From contig CAJGBV010000011.1 in assembly GCA_904501755.1 (NCBI GenBank), positions 1-64,000 on the forward strand: a stretch of 64,000 bases of DNA, given 5' to 3'. Below the pieces are notes generated by a model. It was not told the DNA's origin. It searched no databases and saw only the letters and a program-made list of their open reading frames with translations. This document shows positions 7,207 to 16,101 of the stretch, in pieces. This DNA is from Clostridiaceae bacterium. Its GTDB lineage: Bacteria > Bacillota > Clostridia > Oscillospirales > Acutalibacteraceae. Every line of letters begins with the position of its first letter. Position 1 is the stretch's first letter. A program made the position numbers and the translations under genes.

Positions 7207-9894
7207 ATGCAAACGATCTGGATTGATGCTGCAGAATTCGAAAATAAAGGTCAGTGGAAGTTAGAAAGCCAATTTGTAAGAAGTGTTGGTGCTTCTTACC
7301 TTTTAGGAATAAACAAACCCGGTGTACCTGTAGAAAACGCCAACACAACATTTAAAATAGAAGAAGACGGATATTATCGCTTATTTGTTCGCACTAAAAA
7401 CTGGAAATTCCCCGAGGCTCCCGGTCAATTCACTCTTGCCGCAGACGGTGAGGAATTACCAAACATATTAGGCAAAATGCCCACACATAAATGGTACTGG
7501 GAAATTGCAGGTGACCTTTATCTTAAAAAGGGCACTCACACACTTTCTGCAATTGATAAAACAGGTTGGCTCGCTCGTTTTGCAAGCGTAGTTATAACAA
7601 GTGATATGGATTTCACCCCCTCCCCCGAAATAGACAGATTTTTACGCCAAAGAGCTGAAATTAAGGGTATATCTTTAAAGGAAGAAGAACTACATTTCGA
7701 TTACGTTGTTATAGGCGCAGGTCCTGCAGGAGTTCCTGCCGCTATTGAAGCCGCCCGAAACGGACTAAAGGTTGCTCTTGTTTCAGGACGTCCAACCATT
7801 GGTGGAAATGCAAGTAACGAAGGCACAGTAGGTCTTGACGGTGCCGCTTCCCGTAACAGAGGAGCTTGGGAGGGCGGTATTGCAAACGAAATACGAAATT
7901 TACATATGACCAAAGATCTTTCCTGGCAGTGCTGTATGGAAACTCTTTGCGAAGCCGAAGAAAATCTTACTGTATTCACAAGTGAACTTTGTATTGATGC
8001 AGAAAGCGAAAACGGTCATATTATTTCTGCCACTACCGTTAATACCAAAACACTTAAAAAAACCAAGTTTTTTGCCGACTTCTTCTGCGACTGCAGTGGT
8101 GACGGTTGGCTTGGTTACTATGCAGGTGCAGCTTATCGAGTAGGTCGTGAAGCTAAATGGGAATATGACGAAAAATTCGCACCCGAAACCCCCGATACAC
8201 TTACTATGAGCGGTTGTCTTTGTGATGAACAAGGCGAGATGAAACATATGAGAATTTATCAGGCGGTTCTTACAGATAAAGAGGTACCATTTACGGCTCC
8301 CGATTGGGCAATAAAGCTGCCCGAAGGCGAAGCTCTACATCGTAAGCCTCCTGTTCTCAGATGTGCTGCGTGGTGGCTGGAAAATTCCAATGACCACGAT
8401 GACCTTTGGGATGACGAATTCTCCCGTGATGAAATGGTACGACTGGCTTTAGGTTATTTTCATTGGCTTAAAAATTCTGCTCCCCTTAATGAAAAGCAAA
8501 GCAAAGAAATTAAATACTATGAACTTTGCGGTCTTGCTATGCACAACTCCAAAAGAGAGAACCGCCGTCTTATAGGTGATTACGTATTTAATCAAAATGA
8601 TTGCGTTGCTGATAAAACCTATCCTGACACCATAAGCTACTGTGGATGGAGCATTGACGTTCACCATCCTAAAGGAATCTATTCAGGGGCAGAAGGCGCT
8701 TTCCATTCAAATATGACCATACCTTGCTCACCGCTTCCATATAGAATAATATATTCCAAAAATATTGATAATCTTTTTATGGCAGGTAGATGCTGTTCTG
8801 TTTCTCACATAGGTCTTGGTACCGTTCGTGTAGAATCCACCCTCGCTACCTTAGGTCAGGCTACCGGTGCTGCCGCCGCTCTTTGTAAAAAATACGGCAC
8901 TACTCCTCGCGGTATTTACGAAAGCTACATTAGTGAACTTCAACAGCTTTTACTTCGCCACGACCTTACCATACCCGGTGTTTTTAACACAGACGAAAAA
9001 GATCTGGCAAGAACCGCTAAAGTCAGCGCGTCCAGTGTAGCAGATGACGTGTTTATAAATCGCACAGCAGGAACAAAAGACGTTTGGGTTCCTTTAAGTT
9101 GTGAAATTTTATCAGGTCCTATTGGAGATAATTTTACAAAAATCCCCGAGTTTTATAAAGCCGAACTAATGAACGTTTCTGACAAAACCGTTAAAGTTAC
9201 AGCAAATCTATGGCAATACGAAAACATAGATAATATAAACGATACTGCCGAAAAAATCGACAGTTGTACCGTTACTCTTGAACCTAATTGCGACTGCGTT
9301 GTAACTCTTCCCTTCAACAAAAAACCAACTGCGCAGAATTTCGCAATCTCATTTGAAGCTAATGATAACATTTACTGGAGAAGTCGTTCCTATATAGAAA
9401 ATTCTTTAGCAACATATTATCTTGAAGACGGAGAATTTAAATATCAGGAATTCAAGGGTATGGAGATTTACTATAACAGTGAAATCAATATGTTAGCAGA
9501 CTGCTCCCCCGAAAATGTTATAAACGGCATCAACCGCCCATTAGATTTTAACCTTAACGGATGGGCTTCAAAAAGAGGGTTACCCGCAAGTCTGACATTA
9601 AAGTTGTCTGAACCCAAAACTATTAGTGAGGTAAGAATAACTACTCAGGTTGACTTATCTTATCCTCGATGGTGTTTTCACCCAAATACCATTTCCGTTG
9701 GTACAGCCAGTGATATTACCATCGAAGTTGGAAATGGTGGAAGCTGGACAGAGGTTGCTCAGATAAAAGACAACATTCAAAAACAAATAACAGCAAGATT
9801 TGCACCTGCTTTAGCCGAAGAAGTAAAAATCACTATAAATAAAACCATAGCAGACAATGCTGCTCATATAACCGAAGTCAGAATTTACGAATAA
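7207..9894 (+). CDS. FAD-dependent oxidoreductase with flanking beta-rich domains (copy 2)
   Basis: This 895-residue paralogue of the preceding gene is the same length and domain order: accessory domain 1-150, flavin domain with VVIGAGPAGVPAA and GGNAS, and a C-terminal discoidin-like part. AAAGGAG lies upstream of ATG 7207 and only 20 bp separate it from copy 1, so the two are cotranscribed. The flavin-domain regions that usually contact substrate differ from copy 1 (for example the stretches after GGNAS and around residues 235-320), which suggests that the two enzymes handle related but different substrates or form a hetero-oligomer. A terminator follows 20 bp after the stop. Confidence 0.8.
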   Translation: MQTIWIDAAEFENKGQWKLESQFVRSVGASYLLGINKPGVPVENANTTFKIEEDGYYRLFVRTKNWKFPEAPGQFTLAADGEELPNILGKMPTHKWYWEIAGDLYLKKGTHTLSAIDKTGWLARFASVVITSDMDFTPSPEIDRFLRQRAEIKGISLKEEELHFDYVVIGAGPAGVPAAIEAARNGLKVALVSGRPTIGGNASNEGTVGLDGAASRNRGAWEGGIANEIRNLHMTKDLSWQCCMETLCEAEENLTVFTSELCIDAESENGHIISATTVNTKTLKKTKFFADFFCDCSGDGWLGYYAGAAYRVGREAKWEYDEKFAPETPDTLTMSGCLCDEQGEMKHMRIYQAVLTDKEVPFTAPDWAIKLPEGEALHRKPPVLRCAAWWLENSNDHDDLWDDEFSRDEMVRLALGYFHWLKNSAPLNEKQSKEIKYYELCGLAMHNSKRENRRLIGDYVFNQNDCVADKTYPDTISYCGWSIDVHHPKGIYSGAEGAFHSNMTIPCSPLPYRIIYSKNIDNLFMAGRCCSVSHIGLGTVRVESTLATLGQATGAAAALCKKYGTTPRGIYESYISELQQLLLRHDLTIPGVFNTDEKDLARTAKVSASSVADDVFINRTAGTKDVWVPLSCEILSGPIGDNFTKIPEFYKAELMNVSDKTVKVTANLWQYENIDNINDTAEKIDSCTVTLEPNCDCVVTLPFNKKPTAQNFAISFEANDNIYWRSRSYIENSLATYYLEDGEFKYQEFKGMEIYYNSEINMLADCSPENVINGINRPLDFNLNGWASKRGLPASLTLKLSEPKTISEVRITTQVDLSYPRWCFHPNTISVGTASDITIEVGNGGSWTEVAQIKDNIQKQITARFAPALAEEVKITINKTIADNAAHITEVRIYE

Positions 9895-9913
9895 TTCCAC
9901 AATTAAAACATCA

Positions 9914-9948
9914 GGCACCTGATTTTCTTAATCGGGTGCCGCTTTTTT
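9914..9948 (+). terminator. Terminator of the FAD oxidoreductase operon
   Basis: An 11-bp stem with one G-T pair (left arm GGCACCTGATT) is followed by a six-T run. Confidence 0.9.
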
Positions 9949-9954
9949 AATATG

Positions 9955-9983
9955 TTGCTTTTTTGCCTTTGTAGGTGTATAAT
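9955..9983 (+). promoter_or_regulatory. Promoter of the TIR-like/nucleoside hydrolase unit
   Basis: TTGCTT (9955-9960) and TATAAT (9978-9983) are separated by exactly 17 bp. GGGAAGG precedes the start codon at 10021. Confidence 0.75.
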
Positions 9984-10020
9984 AATTATTATTAATGGTT
10001 TTCATGGGAAGGTTTAATTT

Positions 10021-11421
10021 ATGAGAAACAAACGTGTTTTTATTGGTTGGAGTGGTAACGATAACCGCGAAATAGCTCGAATAATTTCTAACATGCTTAC
10101 CGAAAATGGTTTTTCTTCCATTATCGGTGGAGAATGGAGAAATTCCTTTACTGTCAGCGAGGAAATCATTCATCAGATGAATGGTTGTGACTTTGCTATT
10201 TTCCTTATAGAAAAGGAAGTACGCAAAAATGAAGATGACGAAATAATAAGTATGGGCTTTAATCCTAATGTAATGATGGAGCTTGGATATATGCTTCATA
10301 AAATTTCCGACCCGGGATGTGTCCGCCGTATCCTTATTAATGCCCTTCCCCACGAATTGCCATCTGATCTGCAAGGAACCTGGACGGATGAAATAAAAAA
10401 AGATAGCTATGATAAAGATGACAGGCAGGCAAGAGAAGTTTCCATTAATAAAGCTGCAGACGAAATAGCACGGAATTTCCTCACCTACATAAAAACCTTT
10501 AAGCCTACAGACAAGCTTGACTACTTTGATAATTGGGAAGAAAACAAGCTTGACATTTTTGATTTTGAAGGCGATGTAAGAATTGCCGACAAGCTTATTT
10601 ATGGTATGCAAGCGGCAATTTACTCAGGTGAATTTGATGAGCTATATAAAACCCTTGAAACCGTAAAGGAAAAACTTACAAAAATTGACCGCTTTAAAGA
10701 TTATGGTGCTGTAGCATGTGCTATGGCGGTTCTCAAGGTTTTTGTTGACTCACGAAGACTAAGTCAGCCGTTAACGGATTCTCAGTTCAGTGAACTATGC
10801 GATGACCTTGAAACAGAGTACGAAAAGGATATTACAGATAAGGACCTTAAAGCCTGGTGTTCTATTTTCAGAACAGATAAATTAGAGCTTTGTTATGAGC
10901 TTTGTGCACGCGGCCAAGAGGATATAGAAGAAAAAGCCGAGCTGTATCGAGAAGCATTAAAGCTAAGCCATAAAATCCTTGAACAGATAGATACTCACCT
11001 AAATAGCGAAGATGTGGACTCTTCCGGCAAAGGTGACGAAAACTACGCGCTTCTTTATAAAGCCTTTGCTAATCGCAATATTTCGCAAATACATAAAATT
11101 CTTATTGAGCTTGAACCCGATAAGGCTGATGAACATTTAGCAGAGCAGAAAAAATATTGCAAAGAAACTTTTATTAACAGAAAAGAGCTTTACAATTTCT
11201 ACAAAAGCTCAGCAAGAGAGAATTCTCGCGCTATGGACCTCGTTTCTCAGGAATATTTTATTGCCCTTGTAGAGCAATATGAATTTGAGGAAAGCTTTAC
11301 AGAGAAAAAGAAGATAAAGCAGACAGCAAAGAAAATCCATGATAAGCTTGTTGACCGCGCGAAAATTCAGAATATGATTTTAGAAACCGTAAAAGCCAAG
11401 AAAACCAATTTTTTAAGTTAG
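10021..11421 (+). CDS. TIR-like nucleotide-binding domain protein with helical C-terminal region
   Basis: This is a 466-residue cytoplasmic protein. Residues 1-125 are a TIR-like fold: first strand KRVFIGWSG, the CDFAIFLIE strand near 56-64, and the signature NPNVMMELGYML at 81-92, whose E87 matches the Glu of TIR-like NVxxELG motifs, then LPSDLQGT. Residues 180-466 are charged, alpha-helical and repeat-like, as in sensor or oligomerisation arms. Proteins of this type occur in bacterial anti-phage signalling, but no partner of a named system (Cap, Thoeris) is visible. It has its own consensus promoter. Only 9 bp separate it from a divergent nucleoside hydrolase, implying cotranscription. Its architecture resembles the gene at 45.5 kb, although the sequences differ. 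Confidence 0.8.
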   Translation: MRNKRVFIGWSGNDNREIARIISNMLTENGFSSIIGGEWRNSFTVSEEIIHQMNGCDFAIFLIEKEVRKNEDDEIISMGFNPNVMMELGYMLHKISDPGCVRRILINALPHELPSDLQGTWTDEIKKDSYDKDDRQAREVSINKAADEIARNFLTYIKTFKPTDKLDYFDNWEENKLDIFDFEGDVRIADKLIYGMQAAIYSGEFDELYKTLETVKEKLTKIDRFKDYGAVACAMAVLKVFVDSRRLSQPLTDSQFSELCDDLETEYEKDITDKDLKAWCSIFRTDKLELCYELCARGQEDIEEKAELYREALKLSHKILEQIDTHLNSEDVDSSGKGDENYALLYKAFANRNISQIHKILIELEPDKADEHLAEQKKYCKETFINRKELYNFYKSSARENSRAMDLVSQEYFIALVEQYEFEESFTEKKKIKQTAKKIHDKLVDRAKIQNMILETVKAKKTNFLS

Positions 11422-11430
11422 GGTGTCTTT

Positions 11431-12222
11431 ATGAAAACTATAAAAAATGTTGCACTGTTATGCGACTATGGACTTGACGATATTATTGCCACACTTTATC
11501 TGTTTGAAAATGCAGATAAATTCGGCAAAATAGATATTATAGCTATTGCAGGTAATATGCCCTTAGAACAGACATTCATAAATGCCAAAAGAATAACGAC
11601 ACACGCCGACAATCTTCCATCAAACGTACGCATTGTAGATACCTCTTGTATACTTCAGAACGGAGAATGTCTTTATGACATTCACGGAAATGACGGTATG
11701 GGAGATGTTTTGCCCTCTGCCTTTGAAGAAAAGGTGCCTGTTATAGATTATAAGGACTGGCTCTGTGAGGTTGACGACAGTTATACACTGGTGAGTCTTG
11801 GACCCTGTACTGTAACGCTGGATATTCTGAAAAACAAAGGCAAGTTAGATCTTATTATGATGTGTGGTAATATAAACGAACCACCCAACTATAACGGATA
11901 TGAATTTAATCATGGTATGGATGCCGACAGCTTTGCACAGTGTGTAAAATACCCCCATGTTTGCGCAACTCTTGATACCTGTCACTGTAATGCTTGTGAT
12001 TTAAACAAAACTCAATTCAAGGCTCAGGGACTTCTCTGTAAAATGCTTGAGCGCTATCATCAGATGTCCCGTGACAGAAAAGAAGAAATCTGTAGTGTAT
12101 ACGACCTTACTGCAGTGGTTTATCTTATCCACCCCGAAAGATTTGAAACATACTCGGCTACAGACCCATTTGAAAACAAAATCACCATCCTTAAATATAT
12201 TTCAAAAAACCCGCTTATATAG
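11431..12222 (+). CDS. Divergent inosine-uridine nucleoside hydrolase-like protein
   Basis: This 263-residue protein belongs to the nucleoside N-ribohydrolase fold: it has LGPCTVTL, HGNDGMGDV, an EFNHGMDADSFAQ segment near the nucleoside-binding region, and YDLTAVVYLIHPE near the end. The usual DxDPGxDD calcium/ribose motif is altered to CDYGLDDIIA (residues 11-20), keeping only the second Asp pair. It may therefore bind a different nucleoside or nucleotide, or be weakly active. Usual family length is about 310, so this copy is short. It starts 9 bp after the TIR-like gene, and a YitT-like membrane gene follows after 47 bp. Known relatives cleave ribonucleosides; its target here is not known. 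Confidence 0.7.
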   Translation: MKTIKNVALLCDYGLDDIIATLYLFENADKFGKIDIIAIAGNMPLEQTFINAKRITTHADNLPSNVRIVDTSCILQNGECLYDIHGNDGMGDVLPSAFEEKVPVIDYKDWLCEVDDSYTLVSLGPCTVTLDILKNKGKLDLIMMCGNINEPPNYNGYEFNHGMDADSFAQCVKYPHVCATLDTCHCNACDLNKTQFKAQGLLCKMLERYHQMSRDRKEEICSVYDLTAVVYLIHPERFETYSATDPFENKITILKYISKNPLI

Positions 12223-12269
12223 CATACCTTCCCTTTTCGGCAAATATTTATTAGAGAGGGGTGTATGTT

Positions 12270-12884
12270 ATGAAAAATATTATCAGGGATTATTTTCTTA
12301 TTTTAACAGGAAGCGTTCTCTACGCTTTAAGTACCGTGCTTTTTATTTTCCCCCACATGCTTTTACTTGGAGGAACAAGCGGCATCTCGGTAATTCTTGA
12401 ATCTTTTCTGCATTTTTCACCAGGCTCAATTCTTGTGGTGATAAACTTCGCCCTTATAATACTTGCCTTTGTTATACTGGGAAAAGATATGGCGGTAAAA
12501 ACACTTGTAGGCTCTACACTTACCACTATTTTTATCGGACTTTTTGAAAAGCTTCTAAGCTTTGATAGCCCTGTTATACAAAACACCTTGCTTTCTTCAG
12601 TAATAGGCGCTACCGTTCTTGCCTGCGCCAGTGCTGTTATGTTTTATGTTGATTCAAGCTCAGGTGGTACCGACATTATTGCGCTTATAGTAAAAAAATA
12701 TTCAAGCTTTGACATCGGCAAATCTCTTCTTATAACCGATGTTCTTATAGTAATAGTCGGTGGCCTTTTATCAGGAGCTTATATCTTTATAAGTTCTTTT
12801 CTCGGTCTATTGATTAAAACCCTTGGAATAGACCTCGTTATATTGATTATAAAAAAACGCATTGTTATTTTTATTAAAAAATGA
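12270..12884 (+). CDS. YitT-family (DUF161) membrane protein, short form
   Basis: This 204-residue protein has five to six transmembrane helices and the YitT-like motifs LLLGGTSGISVIL near the N terminus and YVDSSSGGTDIIALIVKKY in the middle. The usual C-terminal cytosolic DUF2179 domain of full-length (about 280-residue) relatives is absent; the protein ends in a basic tail. ATG 12270 is chosen over GTG 12261 since GAGAGGGG lies about 8 bp upstream. It follows the nucleoside hydrolase in the same direction without a terminator, so it may be part of the TIR-like unit. Function in the family is not established. Confidence 0.75.
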   Translation: MKNIIRDYFLILTGSVLYALSTVLFIFPHMLLLGGTSGISVILESFLHFSPGSILVVINFALIILAFVILGKDMAVKTLVGSTLTTIFIGLFEKLLSFDSPVIQNTLLSSVIGATVLACASAVMFYVDSSSGGTDIIALIVKKYSSFDIGKSLLITDVLIVIVGGLLSGAYIFISSFLGLLIKTLGIDLVILIIKKRIVIFIKK

Positions 12885-12902
12885 CGCCATTTCAAATTTT
12901 AC

Positions 12903-12931
12903 TTGCAAATTGCCTGATTTTTGTATATAAT
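12903..12931 (+). promoter_or_regulatory. Promoter of the TAXI TRAP operon
   Basis: TTGCAA (12903-12908) and TATAAT (12926-12931) have a 17-bp spacer, 52 bp upstream of the TAXI start codon. Confidence 0.75.
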
Positions 12932-12982
12932 GTAAACTAACATAATATTTTTCCGTTTTTTTGGAATTTAGGAGGATTTTTT

Positions 12983-13936
12983 ATGAAACGTATTTTAGCA
13001 ATTGTTTTAGCTCTGGCTATGGTATTTGTTCTTGCCGCTTGCGGTGAAAGCACTACTATGACTATGGGTACCGGCGGTACTGCAGGTACATATTACGGCT
13101 ACGGCGGAATTTTAGGTAATCAGATTAAAACCTCTTCCGGTATCACCGTAAACGTTGTTTCCACCGACGGAAGTAAGGCTAACATTCTCGGAATCGAAGC
13201 CGGCAACTATCAGCTTGGCACTGTTCAGTCCGATGTTATGGCTTATGCTTATGAAGGCTCCCGTTCTTTCGAGAAAGAGGGCAAGATTGATTCCTTCCGT
13301 GTTATCGGCGGTCTTTATGCAGAGGCTGTTCAGCTTATCACAATGGACCCTGCTATCAAGTCTGTAGCTGACCTTGCAGGTAAGAAGGTTTCTATCGGCG
13401 CTGCAGGTAGCGGTGTTTACTTTAATGCTATCGACATTCTCGGTGCCGCAGATCTTAAAGAATCTGACATTCAGCCTCAGTATCAGTCCTTTGCTGATTC
13501 TGCAGACGCTCTTAAAGACGGCAAGATTGATGCCGCATTTATCGTAGCAGGTGCTCCCACACCCGCTATTCAGGAGCTTTGCACCACTGCAAAGGCTTAT
13601 CTCGTTCCTATTGACGGTGCAGTAGCTGAAACTCTTATGAAGAATTCCCCTTACTACACCACCTATAAGATTCCTGCAGGAACTTATGATGGACAGGCAG
13701 AAGATGTTACCACTGTTACCGTTAAGGCAACCCTTATCGTAAGCACCTCTGCAAGTGAGGACGACGTATATAACATCACAAAGTCTATTTTTGATAACAT
13801 CGATACCATTACTTCTGCACACGCTAAGGGTGCTGAGCTTTCTATCGAAAACGCTACAAGCGGTATGACCGCTCCTTTCCATGCAGGTGCAGCTAAGTAC
13901 TATGCTGAAAAGGGTTTCACTGTAGAAACAAAATAA
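12983..13936 (+). CDS. TAXI-family TRAP transporter substrate-binding lipoprotein
   Basis: This 317-residue extracytoplasmic solute-binding protein has a lipoprotein signal (lysines, hydrophobic core, LAAC lipobox with Cys20). The mature part opens with MGTGGTAGTYYGYGG, the TAXI signature, and continues with QLGTVQSDV and ADLAGKKVSIGAAGSG, all typical of TAXI binding proteins for TRAP carriers. It feeds the fused permease encoded next. AGGAGG precedes the ATG. A hairpin lies between the two genes and probably lowers expression of the permease relative to the binding protein. Substrates of TAXI systems include dicarboxylates and glutamate-like acids; none can be deduced here. Confidence 0.95.
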   Translation: MKRILAIVLALAMVFVLAACGESTTMTMGTGGTAGTYYGYGGILGNQIKTSSGITVNVVSTDGSKANILGIEAGNYQLGTVQSDVMAYAYEGSRSFEKEGKIDSFRVIGGLYAEAVQLITMDPAIKSVADLAGKKVSIGAAGSGVYFNAIDILGAADLKESDIQPQYQSFADSADALKDGKIDAAFIVAGAPTPAIQELCTTAKAYLVPIDGAVAETLMKNSPYYTTYKIPAGTYDGQAEDVTTVTVKATLIVSTSASEDDVYNITKSIFDNIDTITSAHAKGAELSIENATSGMTAPFHAGAAKYYAEKGFTVETK

Positions 13937-13962
13937 GTTTCTCAGATTATTAGTTCCCGATT

Positions 13963-13993
13963 GGCTGCAGTCAAACTTTCTGCAGCCATTCTT
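13963..13993 (+). terminator. Intercistronic attenuating hairpin between TAXI and permease genes
   Basis: A perfect 8-bp stem (GGCTGCAG / CTGCAGCC) with a 9-nt loop is followed by a weak T-rich stretch (ATTCTTATT). Its position suggests partial termination or mRNA stabilisation. Confidence 0.65.
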
Positions 13994-14018
13994 ATTGTTT
14001 ATTTCAAAGGATGATTAT

Positions 14019-15968
14019 ATGGCACTTTTTAAGAAAAAAGCTGCACCCGAGGTAAATGAGCCAATGGATCTTGACTCGGTAATGAAAAAATTTGACAGAG
14101 AATCCAACACACGTATATGGGAGGGTGTTCCCAAAATCATTGTCAACTGTATACTTGCTACTTTCTCTGTTTTCTGCATATATGTTACTCTTTTTGCAAC
14201 ATGGCTTGATGAAATAAGACTGACCTCTTTTATGGCTTTCATTATGTTTATCGGCTTTCTTGTTTTCCCTGCAAAAAAAGGTAAACAAAAAACCAATTAT
14301 ATGCCGTGGTACGATATTTTGTTAATGACTGCAGGTACCGGTTCTTTCCTTTACTATACAGTAAATGCTACCGAAATCGTATCTCGCTTTAAAATTTCCT
14401 CAATCGAGGTAGTTATCGGTATTGTAGGTATACTCTGTCTTGCCGAGCTTTGCAGAAGAAGTGTGGGACTTCCCATTCTTTGCGTCGCAGGCGCTCTGCT
14501 TGTTTACGCGCTTATCTGGGGTTCAACAAACCCTGATATTTTTGCCCGCATCACCGAAAATGTCCGTGTTCTTTTCTACTCAAAGGAAGGTATCCTTTCC
14601 ACACCTATTAATGTTTGCTCGAAATACATAGTTATGTTTATTATTTTCGGTGCATTTCTTGAAAGGACAGGCATTGCAGACTTCTTTATTCAGATAGCAA
14701 ATGCTCTCGTTGGCCGTTTTTCAGGCGGACCCGCAAAGGTGGCTGTTGTTGCTTCTGCTCTTGAAGGTATGGTATCAGGCTCCTCTGTTGCTAATACTGT
14801 AGGTAGCGGTGCTGTTACAATTCCTCTTATGAAAAAGACAGGCTACAAGCCCGAATTTGCCGCCGCTGCTGAAGCTTCGGCTTCCACAGGTGGTCAGATA
14901 ATGCCTCCCATTATGGGTGCTGCCGCTTTCCTTATGGCTGAAACCGTTGGCGTTCCATATTCAAACATAGTTGTTAAGGCTATACTACCTGCTGTACTTT
15001 ACTTTGCAGGTGTATTCATTACAGTTCACCTTGAAGCTAAAAAAGAAGGACTTCGCGGTCTTACAAAGGAAGAGCTTCCAAGACTCAAACCATTACTCAA
15101 GAAGACCTATTTACTCCTTCCCCTTATTCTCCTCGTTTACCTTGTAGGTACAAGCAAACGTTCTATTGCTTATGCTGCCGCTATTGCTATTGTTGTAGCA
15201 ATTGTTGTAAGTCTTTTCAATAAAGAGCATCGCATTACACCTAAGCGTATTTTAGAGGCACTTGCGGCAGGCGGTCAGGGTATGATTACCGTTGCCTCCG
15301 CTTGCGGTGTTGCAGGTATTGTTGCGGGTATTATCGGTGTTACAGGCCTTGCTTATATGTTATTTAACGGAATTGTTGCACTTGCCGGAAATCAGGTTAT
15401 TGTTGCCCTGTTCCTGACTATGCTTTGCTGTATCATACTTGGTATGGGTGTTCCAACCACCGCAAACTATTGTATTATGGCTGCTACCTGTGCTCCCATT
15501 CTTGTTCAGATGGGTGTACCTATGATAGCCGCACACTTCTTTGTATTCTACTTTGGTATTGTTGCTGACCTTACTCCCCCTGTTGCTCTTGCCGCCTATG
15601 CAGGTGCCGCAATTGCTCAGGCAAACCCGATGAAGACAGCTCTCACCTCTACCAAACTTGCTATAGGTGCTTTTATCGTTCCTTACGTATTTGCACTTAA
15701 CCCTGCTATGCTGTTCATCGACACTTCTATTGGAGAAGTCATCCTTATCTGCATAACCTCTCTTATTGGTATTTTCGGTGTTTCGACTTCACTTGAAGGC
15801 TATTTTATGCACCGTATGACGTGGTATGAGCGAATTATAAGCGCTGTTGGCGGACTGCTTCTCATTTATCCGGGACTGCTGACCGACGTTATCGGTCTTG
15901 CTCTTGTGGGAACGGTTCTTGTAATTGAGCTTTTAACCAAGAAAAAATACAGAACTTTGGCTCAGTAA
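14019..15968 (+). CDS. TRAP transporter fused permease (DctQM-type, 4TM+12TM)
   Basis: This 649-residue integral membrane protein is the permease for the preceding TAXI binding protein. About four N-terminal helices correspond to the small DctQ subunit, followed by a large DctM-like part. The conserved regions are LEGMVSGSSVANTVGSGAVTIP, ASASTGGQIMPPIMGAAAF and LGMGVPTTANYCIMA. Both scaffold halves carry these repeated Gly-rich re-entrant segments. ATG 14019 follows AAAGGATG; the upstream in-frame ATG at 13995 overlaps the attenuator region and has no ribosome site. Such systems use a sodium or proton gradient and no ATP. Confidence 0.95.
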   Translation: MALFKKKAAPEVNEPMDLDSVMKKFDRESNTRIWEGVPKIIVNCILATFSVFCIYVTLFATWLDEIRLTSFMAFIMFIGFLVFPAKKGKQKTNYMPWYDILLMTAGTGSFLYYTVNATEIVSRFKISSIEVVIGIVGILCLAELCRRSVGLPILCVAGALLVYALIWGSTNPDIFARITENVRVLFYSKEGILSTPINVCSKYIVMFIIFGAFLERTGIADFFIQIANALVGRFSGGPAKVAVVASALEGMVSGSSVANTVGSGAVTIPLMKKTGYKPEFAAAAEASASTGGQIMPPIMGAAAFLMAETVGVPYSNIVVKAILPAVLYFAGVFITVHLEAKKEGLRGLTKEELPRLKPLLKKTYLLLPLILLVYLVGTSKRSIAYAAAIAIVVAIVVSLFNKEHRITPKRILEALAAGGQGMITVASACGVAGIVAGIIGVTGLAYMLFNGIVALAGNQVIVALFLTMLCCIILGMGVPTTANYCIMAATCAPILVQMGVPMIAAHFFVFYFGIVADLTPPVALAAYAGAAIAQANPMKTALTSTKLAIGAFIVPYVFALNPAMLFIDTSIGEVILICITSLIGIFGVSTSLEGYFMHRMTWYERIISAVGGLLLIYPGLLTDVIGLALVGTVLVIELLTKKKYRTLAQ

Positions 15969-15988
15969 ATAAGATTTATAACATTTAA

Positions 15989-16020
15989 CAGGAGAACAAA
16001 AAGTTCTCCTGTTTCTTTTT
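15989..16020 (+). terminator. Terminator of the TAXI TRAP operon
   Basis: An AGGAGAAC stem pairs with GTTCTCCT across an A-rich loop, then TGTTTCTTTTT. Confidence 0.9.
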
Positions 16021-16061
16021 GAATTTTGTCATTTTTTACAGTAGCAAATTTTTGCTTTGTA

Positions 16062-16070
16062 TGATATAAT
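16062..16070 (+). promoter_or_regulatory. Extended -10 promoter element for the SLC13/ArsB-like permease
   Basis: TGATATAAT (TGnTATAAT) lies 32 bp before the start codon. No good -35 is found at 17 bp, consistent with an extended -10 promoter. Confidence 0.5.
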
Positions 16071-16101
16071 CACGCTTGTATAATAAAAAGGAGGTATAGT
16101 T

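Noticed and set aside
9928..10611. 227-codon ORF antisense to the TIR-like gene
   Set aside because: It overlaps the promoter and N-terminal TIR-like coding region and has low-complexity aromatic composition.
12983..15968. A frameshift between TAXI and permease genes
   Set aside because: Both genes are full length with proper starts; the gap is an attenuator hairpin.
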